From: Halorubrum aethiopicum
GTDB taxonomy: Archaea; Halobacteriota; Halobacteria; Halobacteriales; Haloferacaceae
Assembly: GCF_001542905.1 (NCBI RefSeq)
Contig: NZ_LOAJ01000003.1
Span: forward strand, 1-64,000
Length of the DNA stretch: 64,000 nt
Reading direction: 5' to 3'
A program made the translations under genes and the position numbers. The notes below the pieces were generated by a model, which saw only the letters and a program-made list of their open reading frames with translations, ran no database searches and had not been told where the DNA came from. Positions 43,844 through 52,159 of this stretch are shown piece after piece (position 1 is the stretch's first letter; each line of letters starts with the position of its first letter).

Positions 43844-44322
43844 TCTCCTCTTCCGCGTAAACGCGAAGAAATCCCGAGTGGTGAGAGTCCCAAGTTTGTA
43901 GTCCAGCCATAGGTAGTCCCACAGCATCGGACTAGTGGATTGCTGGTGGTGCCAAGCCGCCGTCCCTATTCTGGACTGTGTACAGTATCCCTGCGTTGCT
44001 TTTGTCACGGCGGTGTACGGCAGGCGCCAGCAGAATCGGAAGTATTTTATTGTATGCTTTGAGCAGTCGGTATTCGGGCACACTCTTCGAAGATGTTGCG
44101 CTCACCGATTTCGTTTTCGGATATTGCTTTGTTTTGTGGGCGGACAGACCTCCTCTGAAAACTGGCTGGGAATTCGCTATGTTCTGACCGAGTCCTACTC
44201 TTCGGTACAGTTGCCCGTTAATTAACCCTCACCGTGGGAACTCTGGAAAGTCGTTTGAAGATGGTTCGTTGTCTGGTGTGACGGCTCGTATAAATACACC
44301 AACTATACTTAAGACCAATTAT
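43844..44322. other. Intergenic stretch, no clear gene
   Basis: About 480 bases after dsbB. A minus-strand frame ending at 43766 would give a peptide starting MLWDYLWLDYKLGTLTTRDF at 43927, but it lacks a promoter and overlaps dsbB. Otherwise AT-mixed sequence without repeats. Confidence 0.45.
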
Positions 44323-44904
44323 TTACTCAGAAAATGAATTGTACGAAACGCTGTCTTGATCGACGATGGTCTGGCTTTCGGGAACATTTCCGTCCGGCGG
44401 CATACCCCCCTCCGCGGGACCGCCGGGTTCGCCAACGACAATCCGCCCAACCATTCCCAAGGATTTGTGCGGGATACAAAAATAATCGTACGTGCCCGTG
44501 GTCTCGAACGTATGCTCAAACGTTGCCCCCTGTTCACTCAGGATTTCGCTATTGAACGCTTCTGCTCCCTCGGGAATCCGTGTCACCTCTGCTGAACTCG
44601 TTCCTTGTTTGTAGACAGTTGCCGAGTGACTCCCACTCTGGTTTTTGAATGTCACGGTTTCTCCGGGTTCGATGAACAACCCGATGGGATCGAAATAATA
44701 CTCGCTCCCTTCGGTGACCATCATTACCGTGTTTGAGCCACCCGATCCAGCATTCGTTTCTCCTCCTGAATCTCCATTTGTATCCTCTGTCGTCGTCGCC
44801 TCACTCTCACCGTTTCCGTTCCCTGAACCACTGCATCCGGCAAGACTAGTTACACTACCTGTAGCGAGAATCCCAGCGGTCTTGAGAATCTGTCTCCGCT
44901 CCAT
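44323..44904 (-). CDS. Cupredoxin (halocyanin-like), Tat lipoprotein
   Basis: 193 residues. The N-terminus has MERRQILKTAG then a lipobox SLAGCSG, a membrane-anchored exported blue-copper protein. A Gly/Ser/Thr/Glu linker follows. The cupredoxin domain binds type 1 copper through His in SGSHSATV and the C-terminal cluster CIPHKSLGM (Cys, His, Met). Probably carries electrons to CoxB or other oxidases nearby. It is tailed by a short region rich in Gly and Pro. Confidence 0.85.
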   Translation of the reverse strand: MERRQILKTAGILATGSVTSLAGCSGSGNGNGESEATTTEDTNGDSGGETNAGSGGSNTVMMVTEGSEYYFDPIGLFIEPGETVTFKNQSGSHSATVYKQGTSSAEVTRIPEGAEAFNSEILSEQGATFEHTFETTGTYDYFCIPHKSLGMVGRIVVGEPGGPAEGGMPPDGNVPESQTIVDQDSVSYNSFSE

Positions 44905-45092
44905 ACTTAGCGATTAAACACCCCAATATAAGTGGCTAAGGTGGATTCCCAATACATAGGACGCCGCCCTCGTTTGACCTGTCGAAGTCATAAAATTATT
45001 TCTCAGGATAAGTATGATACCTACCGTTTCTCATTTGTTTCACGTGGAAAGACATTCGTATTGAACAGCCAGTGAACGAACAGTTACGTTAA

Positions 45093-45269
45093 TTCTGGAC
45101 CCACATCTTTGCGGTCAGCTTTGGCGTTGGAACAGCGACCAAATTAGTCTTTGAGTTCGAATTCGGAATACACTTCGCTGCGTTCTCAATGACCGCTAAG
45201 GAGCTATTCAGCGGCTCGTTTTTCCTCGAAGAGATGCTGGCCTGTCTAATTGAAACGATGTTGCGTTGG
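45093..45269 (+). pseudogene. cydA: Remnant of cytochrome bd oxidase subunit I (CydA)
   Basis: A 59-codon stretch directly after an in-frame TAA translates to FWTHIFAVSFGVGTATKLVF, then EFEFGIHFAAFS and FFLEEMLACLIETML. This resembles the second and third helices of CydA. No start codon and neither flank continues the protein, so the rest of the gene is lost. A haloarchaeal bd oxidase probably sat here before. Confidence 0.55.
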
Positions 45270-45465
45270 GCCTTCATTTTTAACTGCGACTGTACTGAGA
45301 ACCTGATTGACTCTACATTGATCTCAAAGAGAAATTCTATACGATAGATAGCGACAGCCACATAAACATAACCTTCGTAATGCTACACAATTGATTGGCT
45401 CCTTATTATGATACTCGTTTCATAGAAATATGTACAGTAATACCCAATTGAGATGGAGTGCTGTC
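45270..45465. other. Gap before the SPW-motif ATPase
   Basis: AT-rich spacer between the CydA remnant and the promoter of the ATPase. No other feature seen. Confidence 0.4.
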
Positions 45466-45474
45466 AAAATAATA
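45466..45474 (+). promoter_or_regulatory. Leaderless promoter of the SPW-motif ATPase
   Basis: AAAATAATA is centred about 28 bases before the ATG at 45498, in an otherwise untranslated AT-rich region. It supports 45498 as the start over the upstream in-frame ATG at 45453. Confidence 0.5.
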
Positions 45475-45497
45475 GAACGTATCATTCCCATCACAGT

Positions 45498-47999
45498 ATG
45501 ACTGAAAAGTGTTCCCTGTGCGGCCGACCGATTCAACCTTCCACATTCGAGGCTCCCGGTGACCGCGGGTTCTGTTCGAGTGGCTGCTACGATGTGTACA
45601 CGACACTCGGAGCTGTCGGTTCCCTCGACGACACCCAATCCCCACCTGGGGGCGAAAGTACACAGACAGGAGACGCAGATCCGCCCGAACGAGACGGTTC
45701 TCGGACGTTTCTACGGATCGATGGGATGTACTCTGCGACATGTGAGGCATATCTCGAATCGGTCGCTGAGAGCCAGGCGGGAGTGACCGCCGCTGAAGCG
45801 AGCTACGTTACAGAGACGATCCGCATCGACCACGACCCAGAAACCGTATCGAAGGATACACTGCGTGACGCGTTGAGTACGCTCGGGTACACAGCATACC
45901 TCCGTGACGACGCCTCGACAGAGGCGGATACAGCCGGCGGGACGACGCGCCGGTCACGGGAGATGGGTGGTATTCGAAAGCGGCGAGACGACCAACTCTT
46001 GGGCATGCGGTACTCCGTTGGCTTCCTTTTCGGCGCGTTCCTGTTGGTCCCGTACGTCGCGATTCTGTATCCCGCGCAGCTCGCATCAATATTCGACTGG
46101 CAAGCGCTCGCGATATTCGAGGGTGCGTTCCGGCTGGACAGTCAGGGCGCGTTCGTTTTTCTCCGACTCTACTTCGTGATGACCGGGATCATCCTCGTCT
46201 TCACCGGGCTTCCGGTGTTGCGGGGTGCGTACATCAGTCTGAAAATGCGTCGGCCAAACACCGACCTGTTAGTCGCGATCACTGCGGTGAGTGCGTATCT
46301 GTACAGTACGGCCGCCGTCATCCTCGGACAGAATGATATCTTCTACGACCTCGCGATCGTCGTGACGGCTGCGGTCACCGCGATGGTGTTCTACGAGTCG
46401 TCGATCAAACAGCGCGCACTCAACCGGCTCACCGAGCTCACGATATCGCAGGTCGAGCAGGCGCGGACGTACGACGCAGACGGAACCACTCAGGACGTTC
46501 GCGTCGAGGACCTCGAGGCGGGCGATGTCGTCCTCGTTCGACAGGGGGAACGCGTGCCGGTCGACGGCGAACTCGTCGAAGACAGCTGTACCGTCGACGA
46601 AGCGATCGTGACCGGTGAGTCGCTTCCGGTGGTGAAACGCGCCGGCGACGACGTGATCGGGGGGTCGATCGTCACGGACGGCGCTGCGTTGGTCCGTGTC
46701 GGCCCAGACGTGACGAGCAGTATCGACCGGATAACGACCGCTGTCTGGGACTTACAGAGCGCGACGCACGGGGTCCAGCGGCACGCCGACCAACTCGCGT
46801 CGTACGCCGTGTTCCTCGTCGTCGGAGCCGCCGTCACGGTCGGCAGCGTCGGGGCGCTCGCATTCGGGATGGCCCCGCCCGACGCTGCCCTCCTCGCGCT
46901 GTTGGTCCTCCTCGCCGGCTCGCCGTGGGCGCTCGGACTCGCGACGCCGTTGTCGGTCGCGAAGAGTCTCTCCAGTGCGCTCCGGCGCGGGATCATCATC
47001 TTCGACGAAACGGTCTTCGAACGGCTCCGCGACGTCGATATCGTCGTTTTCGATAAGACGGGGACGCTCACGACCGGAGAGATGGAGGTGATAGAAGCGG
47101 ACGCGCCCGCGGAGTTGCTCGACGCCGTCGCCGCGCTCGAACAACGAGCGTCACACCCCGCCGCGAACGCGATTGTGACGGCGTTCGCCGGCAGAGATGG
47201 AGGCGACGACACGGAGGATCAGTCGGGCTCGGCAGACGACGCGGTCGGAACGGAAGGCGACAATCGGATACGGGAGTTCACGAACCACCGATCCGGTATC
47301 GAAGGCGTGATCGGCAACACGTCGTATCTCGTCGGGAACCTCGATCTGTTCGCGGAACAGGGGTGGACCGTCGACGACGATATCCGGTCGCGGGTCGCCG
47401 ACGCTCAGGGATTCGGTCAGCTGCCGGTCGTGATCGGTCGTGACGGGGCAGCAGAGGGGCTGATAGTCGTCGGGGACGAGCCGCGGGACGGCTGGGACGA
47501 CACCGTCTCTCGGCTCGGAGAACGAGGCACGGAGGTCGTCGTCCTGACCGGCGACGACGAGGAAGCGACGGACTTCTTCAAGCGACACGACGCCGTGACG
47601 CACGTCTTTGCGACGGTTCCGCCGGAGGGGAAGACGGCGACGATCCGGCGACTCAAATCTGACGGGCAGGTCGCGATGGTCGGTGACGGCACCAACGACG
47701 CACCGGCGCTCGCCGCCGCCGATCTTGGCATCTCGCTGGGCGGGGGGACGGCGTTGGCCGCCGACGCCGCCGACATTGCGATTGTCGATAACGACATCCG
47801 CTCCGTCGAAACCGCGTTCGACCTCGCGGGAGCGGCTCGCCGTCGTGTGAAACAGAACAACCTCCTCGCGTTCTCCTACAACGGTATTGCCCTCGCGGCG
47901 TTGGCCGTCGGGTTCTTCAATCCGCTGACGGCAGCGGCCGCGGTCATCGCTGGCGGTGGGTTGATCGCGGTAAACACTCGACGAAAACTCCTCGGGTAG
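45498..47999 (+). CDS. P1B-like heavy-metal ATPase with SPW motif
   Basis: 833 residues. The N-terminal 30 residues contain CSLCGRPIQPSTFEAP and FCSSGCYDVY, a YHS/TRASH-like Cys site. Next is a ferredoxin-like HMA in which the metal loop reads GMYSATCEAYLES, with one Cys instead of CxxC. In the membrane domain the metal motif is SPW (475-477, AGSPWALGLATP), not CPC, CPH or SPC. Phosphorylation Asp is D519 (DKTGTLTTGE); the HP dipeptide (RASHPAANA) is normal. The two lost sulfur ligands in the membrane suggest a different ion or an altered transport role. No operon partner. Confidence 0.85.
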   Translation: MTEKCSLCGRPIQPSTFEAPGDRGFCSSGCYDVYTTLGAVGSLDDTQSPPGGESTQTGDADPPERDGSRTFLRIDGMYSATCEAYLESVAESQAGVTAAEASYVTETIRIDHDPETVSKDTLRDALSTLGYTAYLRDDASTEADTAGGTTRRSREMGGIRKRRDDQLLGMRYSVGFLFGAFLLVPYVAILYPAQLASIFDWQALAIFEGAFRLDSQGAFVFLRLYFVMTGIILVFTGLPVLRGAYISLKMRRPNTDLLVAITAVSAYLYSTAAVILGQNDIFYDLAIVVTAAVTAMVFYESSIKQRALNRLTELTISQVEQARTYDADGTTQDVRVEDLEAGDVVLVRQGERVPVDGELVEDSCTVDEAIVTGESLPVVKRAGDDVIGGSIVTDGAALVRVGPDVTSSIDRITTAVWDLQSATHGVQRHADQLASYAVFLVVGAAVTVGSVGALAFGMAPPDAALLALLVLLAGSPWALGLATPLSVAKSLSSALRRGIIIFDETVFERLRDVDIVVFDKTGTLTTGEMEVIEADAPAELLDAVAALEQRASHPAANAIVTAFAGRDGGDDTEDQSGSADDAVGTEGDNRIREFTNHRSGIEGVIGNTSYLVGNLDLFAEQGWTVDDDIRSRVADAQGFGQLPVVIGRDGAAEGLIVVGDEPRDGWDDTVSRLGERGTEVVVLTGDDEEATDFFKRHDAVTHVFATVPPEGKTATIRRLKSDGQVAMVGDGTNDAPALAAADLGISLGGGTALAADAADIAIVDNDIRSVETAFDLAGAARRRVKQNNLLAFSYNGIALAALAVGFFNPLTAAAAVIAGGGLIAVNTRRKLLG

Positions 48000-48164
48000 C
48001 GAGGCTCGGCCGCCGACAGAACTCGGAGCCGAGTTGTACTACTGACATAGAAGGGTGGCTATCTATCATTCGAGCATCGTTGATCCGATCGGTACGGCCG
48101 TCACCAAAGATCCGAATCGCTTCTGTTTCTAAAGGACTATGCTTGTCTAGACACTACTACAACC

Positions 48165-48350
48165 ATGGAGTTCGACTTCGTGCGCTCGGTGGTTCCGCTC
48201 GCCGTGATCGTCGCCGTCGCAACGGTCGCGCTAACCGCCGTGATGGCACCTTCGACCGTCTTCATGATGGTTCTCCCCTCGATGATCGCGTTCTCGGTGG
48301 TCGCGTACTTCTTCGGGATGAAACACGGCGAATTCCGCGCTAGTCCGTAG
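48165..48350 (+). CDS. DUF7333-like small membrane protein
   Basis: 61 residues with two helices (VVPLAVIVAVATVALTAVM and MVLPSMIAFSVVAYFFG), ending GMKHGEFRASP. It fits the short haloarchaeal DUF7333 family as I remember it. Located between two metal-related genes; role unknown. Confidence 0.6.
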   Translation: MEFDFVRSVVPLAVIVAVATVALTAVMAPSTVFMMVLPSMIAFSVVAYFFGMKHGEFRASP

Positions 48351-48496
48351 CGGCCCTGTCCGGCACCGCCCCCAAACTCACAGTGTCACTCCGTCTGAAG
48401 CGTCCTCATTCGGTTACCACCCCCGGTGGTCCATACTTCGTTTTCAACAAGTCTCGATGAACGATCAGCAGCCGGGGGTCGACGTGGCCGGGATGT

Positions 48497-49699
48497 TTAT
48501 TCGGTAACTCCCGCACTGAGCTCAGACGCGTCCTGCCGGACGGGCGTCGGGGAGTCGATCGAATACACGAGCGTTCCGGTGAACAGTGCGATGCTCCCTA
48601 ACAGGAATATCGAACTGAGCGGCGACGCCGAATCGACGAAGATCCAGTATATCGGCGCCGCGATCGTCGGGCCGGCCGCGATGACAGCGACTTGGGAGAC
48701 GAGGGGGCCACAACACCCACACGTACACGCACCGACGACCGTCGCCGTCCCGGCCGTACTCTGTGTCGCTCCCGCCTGCTGATCGAGACGCCACGAGTGA
48801 GCGACGGCGGCCGCGTTCAACCCCACGAGGACGCCGAGGAGTCCGAGCACGATGACCACACCGGGAGAGATCGCAATGAAAAACGGAACGTCGGGGAGCA
48901 GGACCTCGAGAGTGGGCCATCGCACGATCTGATACAGTACGTTCAGGACCGCCACGGTCGTCTCTTGCGGAGCGCCCTCCTCACTAAAGAAGGATAGGTA
49001 TCCAGTCGTCGCCATAAAGAAGAGGCTCACCATGGCTCCGACGCTGAATCCGAACCGACGCGCCACCGGATCCCGAAGGATCGTCGACAGTGCCGTGCCA
49101 ACGTCGTTCCAGAGAATGTAGCCGACGAGTAGTGGTGTCGCGAGGACGATCCCGTACCCGATCGGGTTGGTGTAGCCGCTGAATCCGGGCAGCAGATACG
49201 GGTACAGTATCCAGCCGCCAAGCAGCATGCCGAGAGCCATATACCGAGGACGTGTCGTCCATCGCACGAGTCCGGTAATGAAACTCGCGACCACGACCAA
49301 CAGGCCGGTTCCGATCGCGAGCGGCTGATACCACGACCGCGGGAACGGCATCGAGCCCGCCTGATACGTCGGATCCGGAGCTAGACCCTCGAAAAGGATT
49401 GCGCCGGTGATAGCAATACCGATACCGATCGCAATTCCGTACAGAGCGGTTCTCGGCGAAATCCGCTTGCTGCGCTTGAGGAAGACGAGAGCACCAACTC
49501 CGAGGGCACCGATACCAGCGATCGCCAACCCGTGCGACTGTGAGAGTGCCGACGACTCAGCACCACCGTGGGCCGAAACTGTCGGGACCAGCGAGAGGAG
49601 ACTGATCCCGACAGCAACTAAGACGAGTAGCCGGATTGACCTTCGCCGAGGTTTCTGTCTATCGGCATCAGCGTTCTCGCTTCGGCCTTTCTGAGTCAT
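48497..49699 (-). CDS. Polytopic membrane protein with a CTCGCCGP cluster
   Basis: 400 residues, about nine transmembrane segments after a signal-like N-terminus (VLVAVGISLLSLVPTVSAHGG). A loop near residue 335-345 holds CTCGCCGP, four Cys in seven positions, a likely metal or redox site. No family recognised. It ends the run of minus-strand genes starting with the CPC-type ATPase, and sits after the multicopper oxidase gene. A membrane component of copper handling is a reasonable but unproven reading. Confidence 0.7.
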   Translation of the reverse strand: MTQKGRSENADADRQKPRRRSIRLLVLVAVGISLLSLVPTVSAHGGAESSALSQSHGLAIAGIGALGVGALVFLKRSKRISPRTALYGIAIGIGIAITGAILFEGLAPDPTYQAGSMPFPRSWYQPLAIGTGLLVVVASFITGLVRWTTRPRYMALGMLLGGWILYPYLLPGFSGYTNPIGYGIVLATPLLVGYILWNDVGTALSTILRDPVARRFGFSVGAMVSLFFMATTGYLSFFSEEGAPQETTVAVLNVLYQIVRWPTLEVLLPDVPFFIAISPGVVIVLGLLGVLVGLNAAAVAHSWRLDQQAGATQSTAGTATVVGACTCGCCGPLVSQVAVIAAGPTIAAPIYWIFVDSASPLSSIFLLGSIALFTGTLVYSIDSPTPVRQDASELSAGVTE

Positions 49700-49846
49700 T
49701 GCGAGGGGTTAGTGACTCACACACAATTATCTGTCTCTCTCGTTTCCCCTCGAGACGCACCTCGTGACCGGCCCGAGGGTCTGCATACGCGTGGAACCGT
49801 CCTGTAGAGTCCTTCGGGACGGTTCAAAAATGCGTATCAGATCGCG

Positions 49847-51004
49847 TCAGTTCGGTTCGTAGCCGGCGTACTCCATGAGCTGACTGAAGATGTCCGAGTC
49901 CATGACGGAGCGGTACACCACGCCGGTAAGCATGCCGCCGGGGTAGAACGACCCGTTCATCACGTGGTTGACCTTGTGGCAGTGCATGAGGTAGATCCCG
50001 GGGTCCGCGTCGGCCGTGAACTCGATCGTGTGCCGTTCCGCGGGGGCGATGTTCGTGACGTCGATGTCGTGTCTGGCGGCTTCCGGAACGACCCCGCCGT
50101 CCTTTTCGACGCGCTGGAAGCGATGGTTGTGGATGTGCATCGGGTGCGACATGTACCCGCCGTTGACGAGGTGAATGCGAACCTGATCGCCCTGATCGAC
50201 GATGATCGGTGACCCCTGTTCGGGATGGAGCGTCCGGGGCGCGCTCTTCCCGTTGACGGTGAAGACATCCGGCGTCCGCGAGGTCGTATCGTACGTGAAG
50301 TTCCCCTCGCCGGCCCATGTCTTCGGGATCCGCGAGTCCCAGTCTTTGATCGTCATGAAGTACTCCCGGTCCGCCGGCTCGTAGCCTTCGGGATCGACTC
50401 GGAAGATTCCGTACATCCCCATGTCGATATGCCGGTGTGTTTGGAAGTGACAGTGGTACAGGTGCGTCCCCGGAACGTTCGCCGGAATTTCGTAGGTGTG
50501 CTTCTCGCCCGCTGGGACCTGTATTCCGGTCGATGTCGGGACGCCGTCGTTCTTCCACGTCTTGGTGACGCCGTGGAAGTGGATCGTGTGCGGTCGGCGT
50601 CCGTTCGTGTTGTCGAGCGTCACTTCCATGTCGTTCCCCTCGGTCGTCCTGAGGATCGGACCCGGGACGCTCGGGTCGTGGTCGTCGGCCTGCCAGGCCC
50701 AGACCCGCGGGAACTCGACCGGGCCGCCCATCGAATCGAGCGGGTGAACGGCGTGTCGCGCCGGCTGCGTCCCCATCGTCACTGACCCGCCCTGCTCGTC
50801 GACGTTGACGACCGTCGGAGGGCTGGTGTAGGGTAGATCCGACGAAGATGTCTGTGCCTCGTTCGGGGAGTTCGTGGCCGCCGTCGGCGCGTTAATCGTC
50901 TTCGATGAACAACCTGCCAACGCCGAAAGGCCTGTCGCGCCGGTCGCGGTGAGGAATTCTCGTCGAGACAGTCCGGTTCCAGGAGCACCGAAGGATCGAG
51001 TCAT
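49847..51004 (-). CDS. Two-domain multicopper oxidase, Tat-exported
   Basis: 385 residues from the ATG at 51004. Signal: SRREFLTATGATGLSALAGC, a Tat motif followed by a lipobox. Two cupredoxin domains with copper ligands: HTIHFHG and HLYHCHFQTHRHIDMGMYG in the first domain, HPMHIHNHRF and HCHKVNHVMNGS in the second. Both domains keep Cys/His pairs that could hold type 1 copper, besides the trinuclear cluster His. This resembles small two-domain laccases or nitrite-reductase-like enzymes. Probably oxidises Cu(I), Mn(II) or phenols outside the cell. Situated in the copper/metal group. Confidence 0.85.
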   Translation of the reverse strand: MTRSFGAPGTGLSRREFLTATGATGLSALAGCSSKTINAPTAATNSPNEAQTSSSDLPYTSPPTVVNVDEQGGSVTMGTQPARHAVHPLDSMGGPVEFPRVWAWQADDHDPSVPGPILRTTEGNDMEVTLDNTNGRRPHTIHFHGVTKTWKNDGVPTSTGIQVPAGEKHTYEIPANVPGTHLYHCHFQTHRHIDMGMYGIFRVDPEGYEPADREYFMTIKDWDSRIPKTWAGEGNFTYDTTSRTPDVFTVNGKSAPRTLHPEQGSPIIVDQGDQVRIHLVNGGYMSHPMHIHNHRFQRVEKDGGVVPEAARHDIDVTNIAPAERHTIEFTADADPGIYLMHCHKVNHVMNGSFYPGGMLTGVVYRSVMDSDIFSQLMEYAGYEPN

Positions 51005-51080
51005 AGTACAGTTGGAACACTCTGTTGTACGGCTAAAGAAGGACCGCGAAATCCCTGTACCTGAGAAAGCGAGCAAACAT

Positions 51081-51098
51081 GTTCGGTATTAGCCGAAC
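51081..51098. promoter_or_regulatory. Inverted repeat upstream of the multicopper oxidase gene
   Basis: GTTCGG-TATTAG-CCGAAC is a perfect 6-bp inverted repeat, 77-94 bases before the multicopper oxidase start on its strand and 71 bases after the CPBP gene stop. It could be an operator for the oxidase gene or part of a terminator of the preceding gene. Confidence 0.35.
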
Positions 51099-51168
51099 AG
51101 GTCTTACAAGCAGACCGGTATTTTCCGCCACGAAAATCGGCATTCGGAGTAAACGGTCTGGGGAACAG

Positions 51169-51894
51169 TTACATTCCGCCCGTGGCGGTCAGATATGCGC
51201 TTGCGAACTGTATCGCATTGTACGCACCGTGTATCACGGCTGGAACCGCGAGGTTGTCCGTGTACTCGTACGCTGCTCCGAGTACGAGGGCCAGAAGGAA
51301 CGCGATACCGATGTACACCAGTTTGCCTTCTCCTGACAACGAAAAGAGATGGATCGACGCGAAGAGGGCGCTTGCGAGGACGATTGCACGGGCCGGATGG
51401 AGAGTTTCACGGAGAGTCCCTTGTACGAGTCCTCGGAAGAGTAGTTCTTCCCCTGGGCCGACCAACAGGAATTGGAGCGGAATAAGTAGGAGGAATACGC
51501 TGGGGTTCTGTTGCCCGACCTCGACGATTTGGTTTTGGGCTGTGCTCAGACCGAGGGCCGCGATCACGGAGGACGCAGCAAAGAGCAACCCCAGGATTAC
51601 GATACTCCCCCCGACGATAACCGCCCCGTCACGTTTGTCAGGCAGACGGACTGGCACGAATCCGAACCCGAGGTCACGGCCTTTGAGATAGAGGACGGTG
51701 ATGCCCCCGAACGTCACCCCTTGAAGGAAGAGTGTACTCACAACCAGCCTGAGTGCTGGACGTGACGCGAGGTCGACTCCGAACAGCCTGACGACTGTCA
51801 CGACGGCCAGAACTATGACTGTCCCCGCGACGTACGATCCATACGTGAGACTGATCGCCGAGGCGACGGATCGGAAACGAGATATCGATGACAT
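51169..51894 (-). CDS. CPBP-family intramembrane metalloprotease
   Basis: 241 residues, about seven helices. Motifs GPGEELLFRGLVQG (EExxxR), FASIHLF (FxxxH) and HGAYNAIQF (HxxxN) define the CAAX/CPBP protease family (Abi). Roles include cleaving peptides and maturation of membrane proteins, and self-immunity to bacteriocins. Ten bases from the small 84-codon frame that follows the CDF gene. Functional link to its metal neighbours is unknown. Confidence 0.85.
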   Translation of the reverse strand: MSSISRFRSVASAISLTYGSYVAGTVIVLAVVTVVRLFGVDLASRPALRLVVSTLFLQGVTFGGITVLYLKGRDLGFGFVPVRLPDKRDGAVIVGGSIVILGLLFAASSVIAALGLSTAQNQIVEVGQQNPSVFLLLIPLQFLLVGPGEELLFRGLVQGTLRETLHPARAIVLASALFASIHLFSLSGEGKLVYIGIAFLLALVLGAAYEYTDNLAVPAVIHGAYNAIQFASAYLTATGGM

Positions 51895-51904
51895 TATTCA
51901 GATG

Positions 51905-52159
51905 TTATCGTAGGGTTCTATCCCACAAGTCGGCTTTGGTTGGTCGATTTCGATGCGGTCCGTCCCCATACGTCTCATAGTTGTGATTTGTTACGACTGA
52001 CCTGGTGGGTACGCCCGTGCTGGTCGGTCCTCTCAACGAGGAACGAGTATAGCTCCCGGTCTTCTTTCGCGTCTCTCGACCGACGCGAAGCACTACATGG
52101 TTCTCGCCAGTTTCGTCTGGTATCTCGAACATTCGACTGAATGCGGTCGTAGCCATCAT
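51905..52159 (-). CDS. Possible 84-residue protein coupled to the CDF transporter
   Basis: The start (ATG at 52159 or 52156) overlaps the CDF stop codon, TAATGATG, a coupling arrangement. It begins MMATTAFSRMFEIPDETGEN, which looks like real haloarchaeal coding sequence, but the second half becomes basic and Ser/Arg-rich and may be out of frame. No family recognised. Confidence 0.35.
   Translation of the reverse strand: MMATTAFSRMFEIPDETGENHVVLRVGRETRKKTGSYTRSSLRGPTSTGVPTRSVVTNHNYETYGDGPHRNRPTKADLWDRTLR

Noticed and set aside
43766-44083. Minus-strand frame with the peptide segment LWDYLWLDYKLGTLTTRDFF
   Set aside because: No promoter, overlaps dsbB, upstream part is not haloarchaea-like; left as unexplained.
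45089-45361. 90-codon minus-strand frame
   Set aside because: It is the antisense shadow of the CydA remnant, with basic, Ser/Asn-rich composition.
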